Below, in pieces: positions 52,096 through 61,269 of a stretch of 64,000 nt of DNA. A program made the position numbers and the translations under genes. Below the pieces are notes generated by a model. That model worked only from the letters and a program-made list of their open reading frames with translations, was not told where the DNA came from and made no database searches. The first letter of the stretch is position 1. Each line of letters starts with the position of its first letter. Source of the stretch: Paenibacillus tyrphae (lineage in GTDB: Bacteria > Bacillota > Bacilli > Paenibacillales > NBRC-103111); the NCBI RefSeq assembly GCF_024158745.1, contig NZ_JAMZAW010000009.1:62001-126000 (forward strand), in the 5' to 3' direction.

Positions 52096-54150
52096 ATGAA
52101 GAAAATGGTTTCTGTAGTAATGACCGCTATGCTTATTACCATACCGGTCACCTCTGCTTTTGCTGGAACGGAACCGGGTACTGTAAAAGAAAGGGCACAG
52201 GTGCTAGCTTCGAAGCTCCTTTCCGTCACTGGTGCAAGTGGTGTGCAGTATGCCATTATGGATAAGGGATCCATTGTTTTATCAGATAACGCCGGTGTAA
52301 AAGATAAAGCTTCCAAAGCTCCGATCACCAAAGACACTATGTTTGGTATAGGTTCGGTAAGTAAAATGCATGTGTCTGCTGCAACGATGATGCTAGCTGA
52401 TGCTTATGAAATTGATATTGATGAGCCACTTACAACGTATATCGAAGACTTCAAAATGGCAGATGAAAGATATAAGAAAATTACACCTCGTATGTTAATG
52501 AATCATTCGTCAGGGCTTTACGGTACTCACCTTCCGAATAGTTCTTTATTTGATGACAATGATACAATAGTCCACGATGGATTATTGAACAAGTTAAAAT
52601 CGGAACATTTAAAAGCAAATCCAGGTGAATTTTCCGTGTATTGTAACGATGGGTTTGATTTGCTTGAAATCATGATTGAACGAGTGAGCGGTATGAGCTA
52701 TACCAAATTCCTTGCGAAATATGTGAGCAAGCCTCTGAATTTAAGCTCAACTAAAACACCACTTGATCAATTTGATAGAGAAAGGGTAGCCAAAGCTTAC
52801 TTCCCTACGATGGATCAGGCTTTACCCATTGAGAATACTAACACCCTTGGGTCAGGCGGGCTCTACTCAACTGCAGAAGACGTAACTAAGTTTGCAGATA
52901 TGTTAATAGGCAATCGCACGGACGTTCTATCTAAACAATCAGCCAAAGCCATGCAAAGTCCTGAATATAAAAGAGGAATATGGGTTTCTGAAAAAGCGAA
53001 CTCCGTTAGCTATGGTCTTGGTTGGGACACGGTTCGCTTGCCAGAGTTTGATGATTACGGAATAACGGCATTATACAAAGGTGGAGACACCATTAATTAT
53101 CACGGTTCCTTGATCACAATACCAGAACATAATATTTCTATGGCTGTGCTTTCTTCAGGAGGGTCTTCAGTATTCAATGCTACATTTTCAACTAAAGTTT
53201 TATTAGAATATTTAAAAGACAAGGGGCATATTAAGGAAATTCTACCCGAGAAAACATTTAAACCTGCCTTGAAGGTGAACATGCCGTCTGAAATGCTTTC
53301 TTATGCTGGATTGTATGGTACAAGGGATTCAACCATAAATTTGGAGATTAAGAACGGAGAGATTGATTTACCTGCACAAAACGGAGGGTTGATACCCGCA
53401 CAAACCTATGTGTATACGGGCAATGGACAATTCAAAAGCAAAGATGGCAGTGCAACATTAAGCTTTGACAAACAAACAAATGGAAAAACATATGTGAAGC
53501 TTAAAGCCTATACGAATAACCTAGGATTAGGTCAGTCCATGATGGTGTTCTATGCCTATCAAAAGTTGGATTCCAATCCACTCCAACCAACAACGAAAAA
53601 GGTATGGGAAAATAGAAATGGAAAAAGTTATTATAGGGTGGATGAAAAGATAACTTCTACATTTTATCTGGCCATGCCATTGTTATCAAAGACAATATCC
53701 GTTGATATGGATCATGGATACGCAAATGGGACTAAAATTGTTAATGAGAATCAAGCGGTAAATGTTATCCAAATTCCGATTATGGCCGGAAGAGATGTAT
53801 TTGATCTCAACTTTTATAAAGAAGGACAGACGGAGTATTTAAAGATTGATGGATTCTCTTATATCGATGAAGATGCTATTCAACCCATTGATGAAGGGAA
53901 GGATTCAACCTTCAGCATACCATCCAATGGTCAGGTTAGATGGTATAAAATTGATGAAAAATCAGCCAATCGGGTCATGAACGTTAAGACTCCGGTAAGT
54001 GGGGGATTTGCCGTTTACGACAAGAATGGAATGTCTGTAAACCTTTCAAAGGTAACTAACAATCATTCGGTAGTACTGCCTGAAGGTGGGATGATCGTTT
54101 TTGGCGGAAAAGCGGGTGATGTATTTAAAATTGAATTGAAGAATAAATAG
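52096..54150 (+). CDS. Secreted serine hydrolase (class C beta-lactamase fold), copy 1
   Basis: 684 residues, signal peptide 1-23 (MVSVVMTAMLITIPVTSAFA). The beta-lactamase domain (about 25-390) has the catalytic S87-x-x-K90 (GIGSVSKMHV), Y182-C-N184 (SVYCNDGFD) and a late HGS motif in place of K-T-G. This suggests an esterase or D-aminopeptidase/carboxypeptidase rather than a drug-hydrolysing enzyme. Residues about 400-684 are a C-terminal part of beta strands (FKSKDGSATLSFDKQTNGKT, YVKLKAYTNN) that I do not recognise. A perfect GAGGAGG ribosome site precedes ATG. Near-identical copy follows. Placed after an AgrC-like kinase. Confidence 0.88.
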   Translation: MKKMVSVVMTAMLITIPVTSAFAGTEPGTVKERAQVLASKLLSVTGASGVQYAIMDKGSIVLSDNAGVKDKASKAPITKDTMFGIGSVSKMHVSAATMMLADAYEIDIDEPLTTYIEDFKMADERYKKITPRMLMNHSSGLYGTHLPNSSLFDDNDTIVHDGLLNKLKSEHLKANPGEFSVYCNDGFDLLEIMIERVSGMSYTKFLAKYVSKPLNLSSTKTPLDQFDRERVAKAYFPTMDQALPIENTNTLGSGGLYSTAEDVTKFADMLIGNRTDVLSKQSAKAMQSPEYKRGIWVSEKANSVSYGLGWDTVRLPEFDDYGITALYKGGDTINYHGSLITIPEHNISMAVLSSGGSSVFNATFSTKVLLEYLKDKGHIKEILPEKTFKPALKVNMPSEMLSYAGLYGTRDSTINLEIKNGEIDLPAQNGGLIPAQTYVYTGNGQFKSKDGSATLSFDKQTNGKTYVKLKAYTNNLGLGQSMMVFYAYQKLDSNPLQPTTKKVWENRNGKSYYRVDEKITSTFYLAMPLLSKTISVDMDHGYANGTKIVNENQAVNVIQIPIMAGRDVFDLNFYKEGQTEYLKIDGFSYIDEDAIQPIDEGKDSTFSIPSNGQVRWYKIDEKSANRVMNVKTPVSGGFAVYDKNGMSVNLSKVTNNHSVVLPEGGMIVFGGKAGDVFKIELKNK

Positions 54151-54172
54151 ATTTCTCCGTACATTTTAAACA

Positions 54173-54213
54173 AACAATCCTTGGACAATATGTTGTTTAG
54201 GGATTGTTTTTTT
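54173..54213 (+). terminator. Terminator, copy 2
   Basis: AACAATCC/GGGATTGTT hairpin followed by TTTTTTT, the same as at 51960. Confidence 0.85.
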
Positions 54214-54308
54214 CGTTTCAGGGCGGTTTTTAATACAGCAGCCTTCTTCCATGTATGATGAATTGGGGTACATACAATCTTGAAAGAAATTACGAGGAGG
54301 AATGAATA

Positions 54309-56357
54309 ATGAAGAAAATGGTTTCTGTAGTAATGACCGCTATGCTTATTACCCTACCGGTCACCTCTGCTTTTGCTGAAACGAATCCGAATCCGGTTAC
54401 TGTAAAAGAAAGGGCACAGGTGCTGGCTTCGAAGCTCCTTTCTGTCTCTGGTGCAAGTGGTGTGCAGTATGCCATTATGGATAAGGGATCCATTGTTTTA
54501 TCAGATAACGCGGGTGTATATGATAAAGCTTCCAAAGCTCCGATCACCAAAGACACCATGTTTGGTATAGGTTCGGTAAGTAAAATGCATGTATCTGCTG
54601 CAGCGATGATACTAGCTGATGCTAATAAAATTGATATTGATAAACCACTTACAACGTATATCAAAGACTTCAAAATGGCAGATGAAAGATATAAAAAAAT
54701 TACACCTCGTATGTTAATGAATCATGCGTCAGGGCTTTACGGTTCTCACTATCCGAATAGTTTGTTATTTGATGACAATGATACAATAGTCCACGATGAA
54801 TTATTGACCAAGTTACAATCAGAACATTTAAAAGCAAATCCAGGTGAATTCTCCGTTTATTGTAACGATGGGTTTGGTCTGCTTGAAATCATGATTGAAC
54901 GAGTGAGCGGTATGAGCTATACCGAATTCCTTGCGAAATATGTGAGCACGCCTCTGAATTTAAGCTCAACTAAAACACCACGTGATCAATTTGATAGAGA
55001 AAGGTTAACCAAAATTTACTTCCCTACGATGAATCAGGCTTTACCCATTGAGAATGTTAACACCCTTGGGGCAGGCGGGCTCTACTCAACTGCAGAAGAC
55101 GTAACTAAGTTTGCAGAAATATTAATGGGTGATCGAACGGACGTTCTATCTAAACAATCAGCCAAAGCCATGCAAAGTCCTGAATATAAAAGAGGAATAT
55201 GGGTTCCTGAAAAAACGAACGCCTTTAACTATGGTCTTGGTTGGGACACGGTTAGCTTGCCAGAGTTTGATGATTACGGAATAACGGCATTATCCAAAGG
55301 TGGAGACACCATTAATTATCACGGTTTCTTGATTGCACTACCAGAACATCATATTTCTATGGCTGTGCTTTCTTCAGGAGGGTCTTCAGGATTCAATGGT
55401 ACATTTGTAACTAAAGTTTTATTAGAATACTTAAAAGACCAGGGGCATATTAAGGAAATTCTACCCGAGAAAACATTTAAACCTGCCTTGAAGGTGAACA
55501 TGCCGTCTGAATTGCTTTCTTATGCTGGCTTTTATGGTACAAAGGATTCAACCATTAATATAGAGATTAAGGACGGAGAGATTGAGTTACCTGGAGGGTT
55601 GATACCCGCACAAACATATGTGTATACGGGCGATGGACAATTCAAAAGCAAAGATGGCAGTGTAACATTAAGCTTTGACAAACAAACAAATGGAAAAACA
55701 TATGTGAAGCTTAAAGCCTATACGAATGAAGGATTAGGTCAGTCCATGATGGTGTTCTATGCCTATCAAAAGCTGGATTCCAATCCACTCCAACAAACAA
55801 CTAAAAAGGTATGGGAAAATAGAAACGGAAAAAGTTATTATGCGGTGGATGAAAAGATAAATTCTATATTTTATCTGGCCGCGCCGATCATATCAAAGAA
55901 AATATCCGTTGATATGGATCATGGATACGCAAATGGGACTAAAATTGTTAATGAGAATCAAGCAGTAAATGTTGTCCAAATTCCAATTATGATGGGAAGA
56001 GATGTATTTGATCTCAACTTTTATAAAGAAGGACATACGGAGTATTTAAAGATTGATGGATTCTCCTATATCAATGAAGATGCTATTCAACCCATTTATG
56101 AAGGGAATGATTCATTCTGCATCATACCATCCAATGGTCAGGCTATATGGTATAAAATTGATGAAAAATCAGCCAATCGAGTCATGAACGTTAAGACTCC
56201 GGTAAGTGGGGGATTTGCCGTTTACGATAAGAATGGAATGGCTGTGAACTTCTCCAAGGCAACTAACAATCATTCGGTAGTACTGCCTGAAGGTGGGATG
56301 ATCGTTTTTGGTGGAAAAGCGGGTGATTTATTTAAAATTGAATTGAAGAATAAATAG
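54309..56357 (+). CDS. Secreted serine hydrolase, copy 2 (tandem paralogue)
   Basis: 682 residues, sharing its architecture and most of its residues with copy 1, including the SVSK and YCN motifs and the tail. Differences include a 3-residue insertion after the signal peptide (TNPNPVT), a short deletion near residue 420 (GGL in place of the run QNGGL) and scattered substitutions. The ribosome site, terminator and upstream 130 bases are also duplicated. Both copies look intact, so selection seems to have kept the two. They may differ in substrate range. Confidence 0.88.
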   Translation: MKKMVSVVMTAMLITLPVTSAFAETNPNPVTVKERAQVLASKLLSVSGASGVQYAIMDKGSIVLSDNAGVYDKASKAPITKDTMFGIGSVSKMHVSAAAMILADANKIDIDKPLTTYIKDFKMADERYKKITPRMLMNHASGLYGSHYPNSLLFDDNDTIVHDELLTKLQSEHLKANPGEFSVYCNDGFGLLEIMIERVSGMSYTEFLAKYVSTPLNLSSTKTPRDQFDRERLTKIYFPTMNQALPIENVNTLGAGGLYSTAEDVTKFAEILMGDRTDVLSKQSAKAMQSPEYKRGIWVPEKTNAFNYGLGWDTVSLPEFDDYGITALSKGGDTINYHGFLIALPEHHISMAVLSSGGSSGFNGTFVTKVLLEYLKDQGHIKEILPEKTFKPALKVNMPSELLSYAGFYGTKDSTINIEIKDGEIELPGGLIPAQTYVYTGDGQFKSKDGSVTLSFDKQTNGKTYVKLKAYTNEGLGQSMMVFYAYQKLDSNPLQQTTKKVWENRNGKSYYAVDEKINSIFYLAAPIISKKISVDMDHGYANGTKIVNENQAVNVVQIPIMMGRDVFDLNFYKEGHTEYLKIDGFSYINEDAIQPIYEGNDSFCIIPSNGQAIWYKIDEKSANRVMNVKTPVSGGFAVYDKNGMAVNFSKATNNHSVVLPEGGMIVFGGKAGDLFKIELKNK

Positions 56358-56379
56358 ATTTCTCCGTACATTTTAAACA

Positions 56380-56420
56380 AACAATCCTTAGACAATATAT
56401 TGTTTAGGGATTGTTTTTTT
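56380..56420 (+). terminator. Terminator, copy 3
   Basis: AACAATCC/GGGATTGTT hairpin then TTTTTTT, after the second hydrolase. Confidence 0.85.
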
Positions 56421-56614
56421 CGTTTCAGGGCGTTTTTTAATACAGCAGCCCTCTTCCATGTATGATGAATTCAGTAAGTACAATCTATATATCTGTTTTA
56501 ACAGGATTGCTGAAAGCCGAACGGTCATATCTCAATTTGGTATGATCGGATTATAATGAGCTTGCTTTTTTGTTATACTAATGAAATGAAAAGTCATAGC
56601 AAGCGTAGAGAGGA

Positions 56615-57334
56615 TTGTTCGTTATAAATCATTCGATATTCATTATGGAAGATGATCAAGCCATTGTAGAAATGGTTGAGACTTATTTAACGAAAGAAGG
56701 ATATGCGGTGACCGTTGCCGGGGATGGCGACGAGGGACTTCGGAAATTCGAGCAGGCGCAGGGGCAATTTGATCTGTTACTCGTCGATCTTATGATGCCC
56801 AAGATCGATGGAATGGAAGTCATCCGCCGCATTCGGGCTTACAGCCATGTGCCAATCTTGATTATGTCCGCGAAGGACAGCGACATCGACAAGGCGTTAG
56901 GCCTCGGGTTCGGTGCAGACGACTACATTGAGAAACCTTTCTCGATGATCGAATTGTCTGCGAGACTGAAGGCGATCATCCGGCGGGCGACGCAATACGC
57001 GAGCGTTGAGACGAAGGTTGCGCCGATGCATAACATCCTGAGCATGGGCGATTTACGGATCGATTTCGATAATTTCGCCGTCTTCAAGCACGAGGAGCCG
57101 ATAAAATTGACATCCAAAGAGTTCGAGATTCTGCGACTATTCGCAGCGCATCCCAATCGCGTCTTTACGAAAGCACAAATTTACGCGAAGGTATGGAACG
57201 ATGACTATTACGGCGACGAGAACGTCATTAATGTTCATATGAGCAGGCTGCGGGACAAGATAGAAGATAACCCGTCAGAGCCGCGGTATATTAAGACGCT
57301 ATGGGGCATTGGCTACAAGTGGGAAGGCCGCTAA
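56615..57334 (+). CDS. OmpR-family response regulator
   Basis: About 237-240 residues. Receiver domain with phospho-acceptor D in LLLVDLMMPK (D58 from the TTG start), K in YIEKPF, and a winged helix (SKEFEILRLFAAHPNRVFTK, ENVINVHMSRLRDKIEDNPS). The start is unclear: TTG 56615 directly abuts its AGAGAGGA site. Nine bases after that site lies ATA AAT CAT, where most homologues begin MNHSIF, hinting that the original ATG may have become ATA. The kinase gene follows, then a BcrA-type ABC exporter. Confidence 0.92.
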   Translation: MFVINHSIFIMEDDQAIVEMVETYLTKEGYAVTVAGDGDEGLRKFEQAQGQFDLLLVDLMMPKIDGMEVIRRIRAYSHVPILIMSAKDSDIDKALGLGFGADDYIEKPFSMIELSARLKAIIRRATQYASVETKVAPMHNILSMGDLRIDFDNFAVFKHEEPIKLTSKEFEILRLFAAHPNRVFTKAQIYAKVWNDDYYGDENVINVHMSRLRDKIEDNPSEPRYIKTLWGIGYKWEGR

Positions 57335-57335
57335 G

Positions 57336-58271
57336 ATGACGCTCATTCTATTGATGATGATCGCGATTCTTATCTGTTTAGTCATGTATCTGGCTGTTAA
57401 TTGCGCGGGCCACCGCAAGCAATTGCGCCAGTTGCGATCAGAGATCGAACGCATATCATCCCTCGCTACCCATGAGAAGTTATTGCTCATGACGAACGAC
57501 CGGGAGTTCAAAGCGCTGCTGATGGAGATCAACCGGCTCTTGGAGGCGCAGCATCAGATGTACTCTGACTATGCCAAAATGGAAATATCGATGAAAAAGA
57601 TGGTATCGAATATTTCGCACGATCTGAGGACCCCCTTGACCGTCATACTGGGTTATATTGAGATGCTCCATCTCGATCCGGCGATGCTTGCAGAGGAGCG
57701 CGAACGTTTGCTGGGCAAAGTGTATGTCAAAACCCAAGAGACGTTGGTGCTCATTCATGATTTCTTCGATTTGGCTAAGCTGGAGTCCGGGGATCAAGAT
57801 ATGCCGATGACCCGAATTCTCATGAATGAACGTTGCGGCACGACGATTCTGGCTTATTACGACATTCTTGCGGAGCAAGATTACCTCGTCCATATCGAGA
57901 TCCCGGATCATCCGATTTATGGCTTCGGTAATGATGAGGCGCTGCACCGCGTGCTGAACAATCTGATCTCGAACAGCATTCAATATGGCAATCACGGCAA
58001 GCAGCTCGGTTTGACGCTCCGGGAAGATGAATCTTCTGTCTATGTGGATATATGGGACCGGGGAAAGGGCATTGATGCGATGCATATCGATCATGTGTTT
58101 GAACGGATGTATACGCTGGAAGATTCGCGGAATAAGTTCTATCAAGGCAGCGGATTGGGTCTTACCATTACGAAGCGGTTGGTGGAGAGTATGGGCGGGT
58201 CCATCCACCTCCGCAGCAAGCCTTATGAGTTAACGGTGTTTACCGTTCAATTGAAAAAAGTACAATACTAG
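57336..58271 (+). CDS. Short single-helix histidine kinase
   Basis: 311 residues from ATG 57336 (GGAAGG, 8 bases). One membrane helix at the N-terminus (LILLMMIAILICLVMYLAVN), no outside domain, a coiled stretch, then HisKA with H95 (NISHDLRTPLTVILGYIEML) and HATPase (LNNLISNSIQYGNHGKQLG, DIWDRGKGIDAMH, GSGLGLTITKRLVESMGG). Kinases of this build are common beside lantibiotic or bacitracin exporters. The ABC operon downstream has a matching repeat promoter. Confidence 0.92.
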   Translation: MTLILLMMIAILICLVMYLAVNCAGHRKQLRQLRSEIERISSLATHEKLLLMTNDREFKALLMEINRLLEAQHQMYSDYAKMEISMKKMVSNISHDLRTPLTVILGYIEMLHLDPAMLAEERERLLGKVYVKTQETLVLIHDFFDLAKLESGDQDMPMTRILMNERCGTTILAYYDILAEQDYLVHIEIPDHPIYGFGNDEALHRVLNNLISNSIQYGNHGKQLGLTLREDESSVYVDIWDRGKGIDAMHIDHVFERMYTLEDSRNKFYQGSGLGLTITKRLVESMGGSIHLRSKPYELTVFTVQLKKVQY

Positions 58272-58340
58272 CTCATGAATTGAGGAGGGTTAACTCATTT
58301 CATGAGTTTTTTCATGAGCATCATCGCACATAGAGTCCGC

Positions 58341-58399
58341 TTAAGAAATTCGTAAGAGTGAAGTAAGAAAAAAGAAGATTACGTCCTGTAAGATATAGT
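58341..58399 (+). promoter_or_regulatory. Three (T/G)TAAGA repeats at 11-bp spacing before the BcrA operon
   Basis: TTAAGA at 58341, GTAAGA at 58352 and GTAAGA at 58363 are exactly 11 bp apart; a further GTAAGA lies at 58388. A TATAGT -10 box follows at 58394. This is the same geometry as the GTCACT repeats at 46195 but a different hexamer, as expected for a different regulator. Confidence 0.65.
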
Positions 58400-58426
58400 T
58401 ATGAGAGAGCGAGAGGAGAAAAGAAT

Positions 58427-59350
58427 ATGGAGCATATCGTACGAACGAATCGATTGACAAAGGACTTTCAAGGGCAGGAAGTCGTCTCGAATGTCAATAT
58501 GAATATGAAGAAAGGCGAAATCTACGGATTCTTGGGTCCCAACGGCGCAGGAAAAACGACAGTGATGAAGATGATTACGAATCTCGTCAAGCCGACGAGT
58601 GGGGAGATCGAAATATTTGGAGAGAAGCTAATGCCGAATTCCTATCATCTTCTGGGACGCATGGGAACAATTATTGAATACCCGGTGTTCTATGATAAGC
58701 TGACAGCCCGCGAGAATCTGGAACTGCATTGCGATTATATGGGGTACTACAACAAGAAGGCGATTGATGAAGCGCTGGAACTTGTGAATCTGGTCGATAC
58801 GGGCAAGAAGAAAGTAAAGACCTTCTCGCTCGGGATGAAACAACGCCTGGGGATCGCCCGCGCTATTACGACCAAACCGGAGTTGCTTATTTTCGACGAA
58901 CCGATCAATGGACTCGATCCGCTAGGGATCAAAGAGTTAAGAGACGTATTCCGCATGTTGTGCAAGGAATATGGCACGACGCTATTGATCTCCAGTCACA
59001 TTCTAGGCGAGATCGAGCAAATTGCGGATACAATTGGCGTCATTCAAGGCGGTCGGTTACTGCAAGAGATTGCGATGGACGAAATTCGCCACGAGACGAC
59101 GAATTACATCGAGATCATGACGACGGATTGCAGCCGAGCTGCTTATGTCTTAACGGATAAACTTCAATTGAACAATATCCGAGTCATCGACAATCAATTC
59201 ATACGAATCTATGACCAGCATATGGCGCAAAGCGAAATTACTAAAATCTTGATCATGAACGAAGTGGTTATTGATTCGATTCATAAACGAAGCGGCTCGT
59301 TAGAGGATTACTTTTTGCAAGTGTTGAATGGAGGTGGAGTACATGCTTAA
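58427..59350 (+). CDS. BcrA-type ABC transporter ATPase
   Basis: 307 residues. Walker A GPNGAGKTT at 37-45, signature FSLGMKQRLG, Walker B LLIFDEPINGLDPLGI, H-loop SSHILGEIEQIA. The C-terminal extension of about 90 residues is typical of BcrA/LanF-type ATPases. It powers the small permease whose gene overlaps its end, and usually gives self-protection against bacitracin or lantibiotics. Ribosome site GAGAGGAG. Confidence 0.94.
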   Translation: MEHIVRTNRLTKDFQGQEVVSNVNMNMKKGEIYGFLGPNGAGKTTVMKMITNLVKPTSGEIEIFGEKLMPNSYHLLGRMGTIIEYPVFYDKLTARENLELHCDYMGYYNKKAIDEALELVNLVDTGKKKVKTFSLGMKQRLGIARAITTKPELLIFDEPINGLDPLGIKELRDVFRMLCKEYGTTLLISSHILGEIEQIADTIGVIQGGRLLQEIAMDEIRHETTNYIEIMTTDCSRAAYVLTDKLQLNNIRVIDNQFIRIYDQHMAQSEITKILIMNEVVIDSIHKRSGSLEDYFLQVLNGGGVHA

Positions 59351-60035
59351 TTTGATGAAGCTGGAGCTAAGAAAATTTAAGATTATGGGATATATTCGCA
59401 GCGCTGTGATCGCTACTCTGATCATTTTCGGATTCATGATATTGGTAAGCTATTCGCCGAAGATGAACGGCATAAACGTATTTGAAGATTATAGCAACGT
59501 GTTTTCTAAGATAGGTGTACTTGTGAGAGTGACATTTACTATTTTCGCGGCCGTCTTGCTGGGGCGATTCGTCATCGATGAGTTCAATCATAAGACGATT
59601 ACCGTCTTGTTCATGTACCCGATCAAACGTCATAAAATCATTGCGGCTAAGCTTATGGTCGTGATCGCGTTCACCTTTCTATGTATCGTGGCTTCCACGA
59701 TTATTTTAAGTACGTTGTATATTGTCGTCAACTCATTCACACATTTCGTATCGGATGAACTGACGCTGACGCTCGTGTTGCAGCACGCTGCGAAATCAGG
59801 CTTCTATGCGCTGGCAGCAAGCTTCACGGCGCTGATTCCGCTCTACTTCGGGATGCGCAAATATTCTATTCCGACGACCATTGTATCCTCCGTCATCATG
59901 GTATTGCTGACCAGCTCGGACGGTGGCGGATTCAGCTTGAATGACATTATTATCGTTCCAATTCTGCTAGCCGCGATTGGCATAGCGGTCGGATACATGG
60001 CGATTCGCAAAATTGATCAAATCGATATTCGTTAA
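59343..60035 (+). CDS. BcrB/LanE-type ABC-2 permease
   Basis: 230 residues from ATG 59343 with GGAGGTGGAG upstream. Six predicted helices (SAVIATLIIFGFMILVSYSP, LVRVTFTIFAAVLLGRFVID, AAIGIAVGYMAIRKI). The EFNHKTITVLFMYPIKRHKI loop is typical of this family. It overlaps the ATPase gene by 8 bases. Together they form an exporter. Only one permease gene is present, whereas LanFEG systems have two. Confidence 0.9.
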   Translation: MLNLMKLELRKFKIMGYIRSAVIATLIIFGFMILVSYSPKMNGINVFEDYSNVFSKIGVLVRVTFTIFAAVLLGRFVIDEFNHKTITVLFMYPIKRHKIIAAKLMVVIAFTFLCIVASTIILSTLYIVVNSFTHFVSDELTLTLVLQHAAKSGFYALAASFTALIPLYFGMRKYSIPTTIVSSVIMVLLTSSDGGGFSLNDIIIVPILLAAIGIAVGYMAIRKIDQIDIR

Positions 60036-60088
60036 CTTGGGAGAGTATATTCAACACATCTCATGCAGAAGAAAGGAAGATAAACATT

Positions 60089-60841
60089 TTGAATAACAAC
60101 ATGAAGTTAGCTATGATTCTCCTGGCCGCTGCCAGTATCGTACTCGCCGGATGTACGAAAGAATCCTCCGTCACTAGTACACCAAGTTCGTCCCAGCAAA
60201 ACTCTTCAGTAAAAGGGGATAATTCTCAAATTGATGTAAAAAACATTCATTCCCTAAAAATCAAGAGTGACGTTGCTACAGTTACAGTCATAGGCGACAA
60301 ACAAATCAATCAAGCAGAATGGGAACTATCCAAGGACAATTCAAAAGATACCGACGTGACTACGTCGAACCAAGATGGAACATTACTGATTATGCTTAAA
60401 CAGAAACAAAAGATAAGCATAAATACGGGGCCATTGCCATCGTTAACAATCCGTCTTCCTTATAAAGACTTCAACTCCCTTGAGATAGATAACGGACTTG
60501 GCAACATATCCGTTGAGTCAGAATTGTCGGTCCAACACTTAAATGTGAACACCAGTACCTCCGGCGACATCACCGTAAAGGATGTAATTGGCAAGAAAAG
60601 CAGTAACATATCTACTAACCTTGGTAAAGTCGAATTCGATCTACCTAATCAACTAGCACCTCTAAATGTAAGTCTATCAGCAAAACTAGGGAATATTGAT
60701 AATCAGGTTTCTCTTGAAAAAGCAACAAATACCAAAACGGTTGTTTCCAATGAACTTCATGGATATGTGGGTGAGGCTCAATCCGAGAGTGCAACGCTCA
60801 ACATTTCCACACAGACGGGCGACATTCTGTTCAAAAAATGA
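60089..60841 (+). CDS. Lipoprotein with DUF4097-like beta-helix
   Basis: About 250 residues from TTG 60089; the ribosome site (GAAAGGAAG) is rather far. Signal peptide with lipobox IVLAGC. The rest is repeating short beta strands (NIHSLKIKSDVATVTVIGDK, LEIDNGLGNISVESELSVQH, LNVNTSTSGDITVKDVIGKK), the DUF4097 pattern of a right-handed beta-helix. It is 53 bases after the permease, so may be part of the exporter operon as a surface partner; such lipoproteins can act as immunity proteins, which is inference. Confidence 0.82.
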   Translation: MNNNMKLAMILLAAASIVLAGCTKESSVTSTPSSSQQNSSVKGDNSQIDVKNIHSLKIKSDVATVTVIGDKQINQAEWELSKDNSKDTDVTTSNQDGTLLIMLKQKQKISINTGPLPSLTIRLPYKDFNSLEIDNGLGNISVESELSVQHLNVNTSTSGDITVKDVIGKKSSNISTNLGKVEFDLPNQLAPLNVSLSAKLGNIDNQVSLEKATNTKTVVSNELHGYVGEAQSESATLNISTQTGDILFKK

Positions 60842-60934
60842 AAAGAGGCCTCACCCGACCTTGCCATGCAGGATATATTTTTGTACTTGGTGTCCAAATT
60901 ATCGGAACCGCTACTAGAACAATAGAACAGCCTG

Positions 60935-60972
60935 GGGAAAGCAGACCAAAGTCTGCCTTCCTTTTTTCTTTT
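60935..60972 (+). terminator. Rho-independent terminator
   Basis: GGAAAGCAGAC pairs with GTCTGCCTTCC around CAAA, then TTTTTTC. Ends the BcrAB-lipoprotein operon. Confidence 0.88.
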
Positions 60973-60979
60973 TCATTCA

Positions 60980-61234
60980 TTACTTCGATTTTTGTTTATA
61001 AGTTCTTGTTCCAATCACAATTAACGCAATTGAGAGTAGGAAAATTGGAATTCCTGTATTGAGTTTCCCATAAAAAGAAGAAATTGCAGCCGCAATTATG
61101 AAAAGGAATGTTGTGCCTGTCAATACCCAGTCAGCTTTCTTTGGACTACTTCTTAGCACAAGCTTTACACCAAGTACGATAACCAATGCAGACAATAAAA
61201 GAAATCCGATGATTAGCGCTGTTGGTCCAAACAT
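60980..61234 (-). CDS. Small membrane protein
   Basis: 84 residues from ATG 61234 behind AAAGGAGGGA. Three hydrophobic stretches (ALIIGFLLLSALVIVLGVKL, LTGTTFLFIIAAAISSFYG, IPIFLLSIALIVIG) and a basic C-terminus (TYKQKSK). Family not recognised. It faces the BcrAB operon terminator and is the last gene of the leftward set. Confidence 0.75.
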   Translation of the reverse strand: MFGPTALIIGFLLLSALVIVLGVKLVLRSSPKKADWVLTGTTFLFIIAAAISSFYGKLNTGIPIFLLSIALIVIGTRTYKQKSK

Positions 61235-61269
61235 GTTCCATCCCTCCTTTTATTGTCATTATATTACAT

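Larger units (their letters stand above)
51960..56478 (+). repeat. Tandem duplication of hydrolase gene plus flanks (unit about 2.2 kb)
   Basis: Hydrolase starts at 52096 and 54309 are 2213 bases apart. The intergenic unit (terminator, TATGAT box, ATACAGCAGCC to ATGATGAATT) is seen at about 51960-52060, 54173-54275 and a third, more diverged copy at about 56380-56478. The third flank without a gene suggests unequal crossing-over and a formerly longer array, or that the repeat unit includes the downstream flank. Confidence 0.88.
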
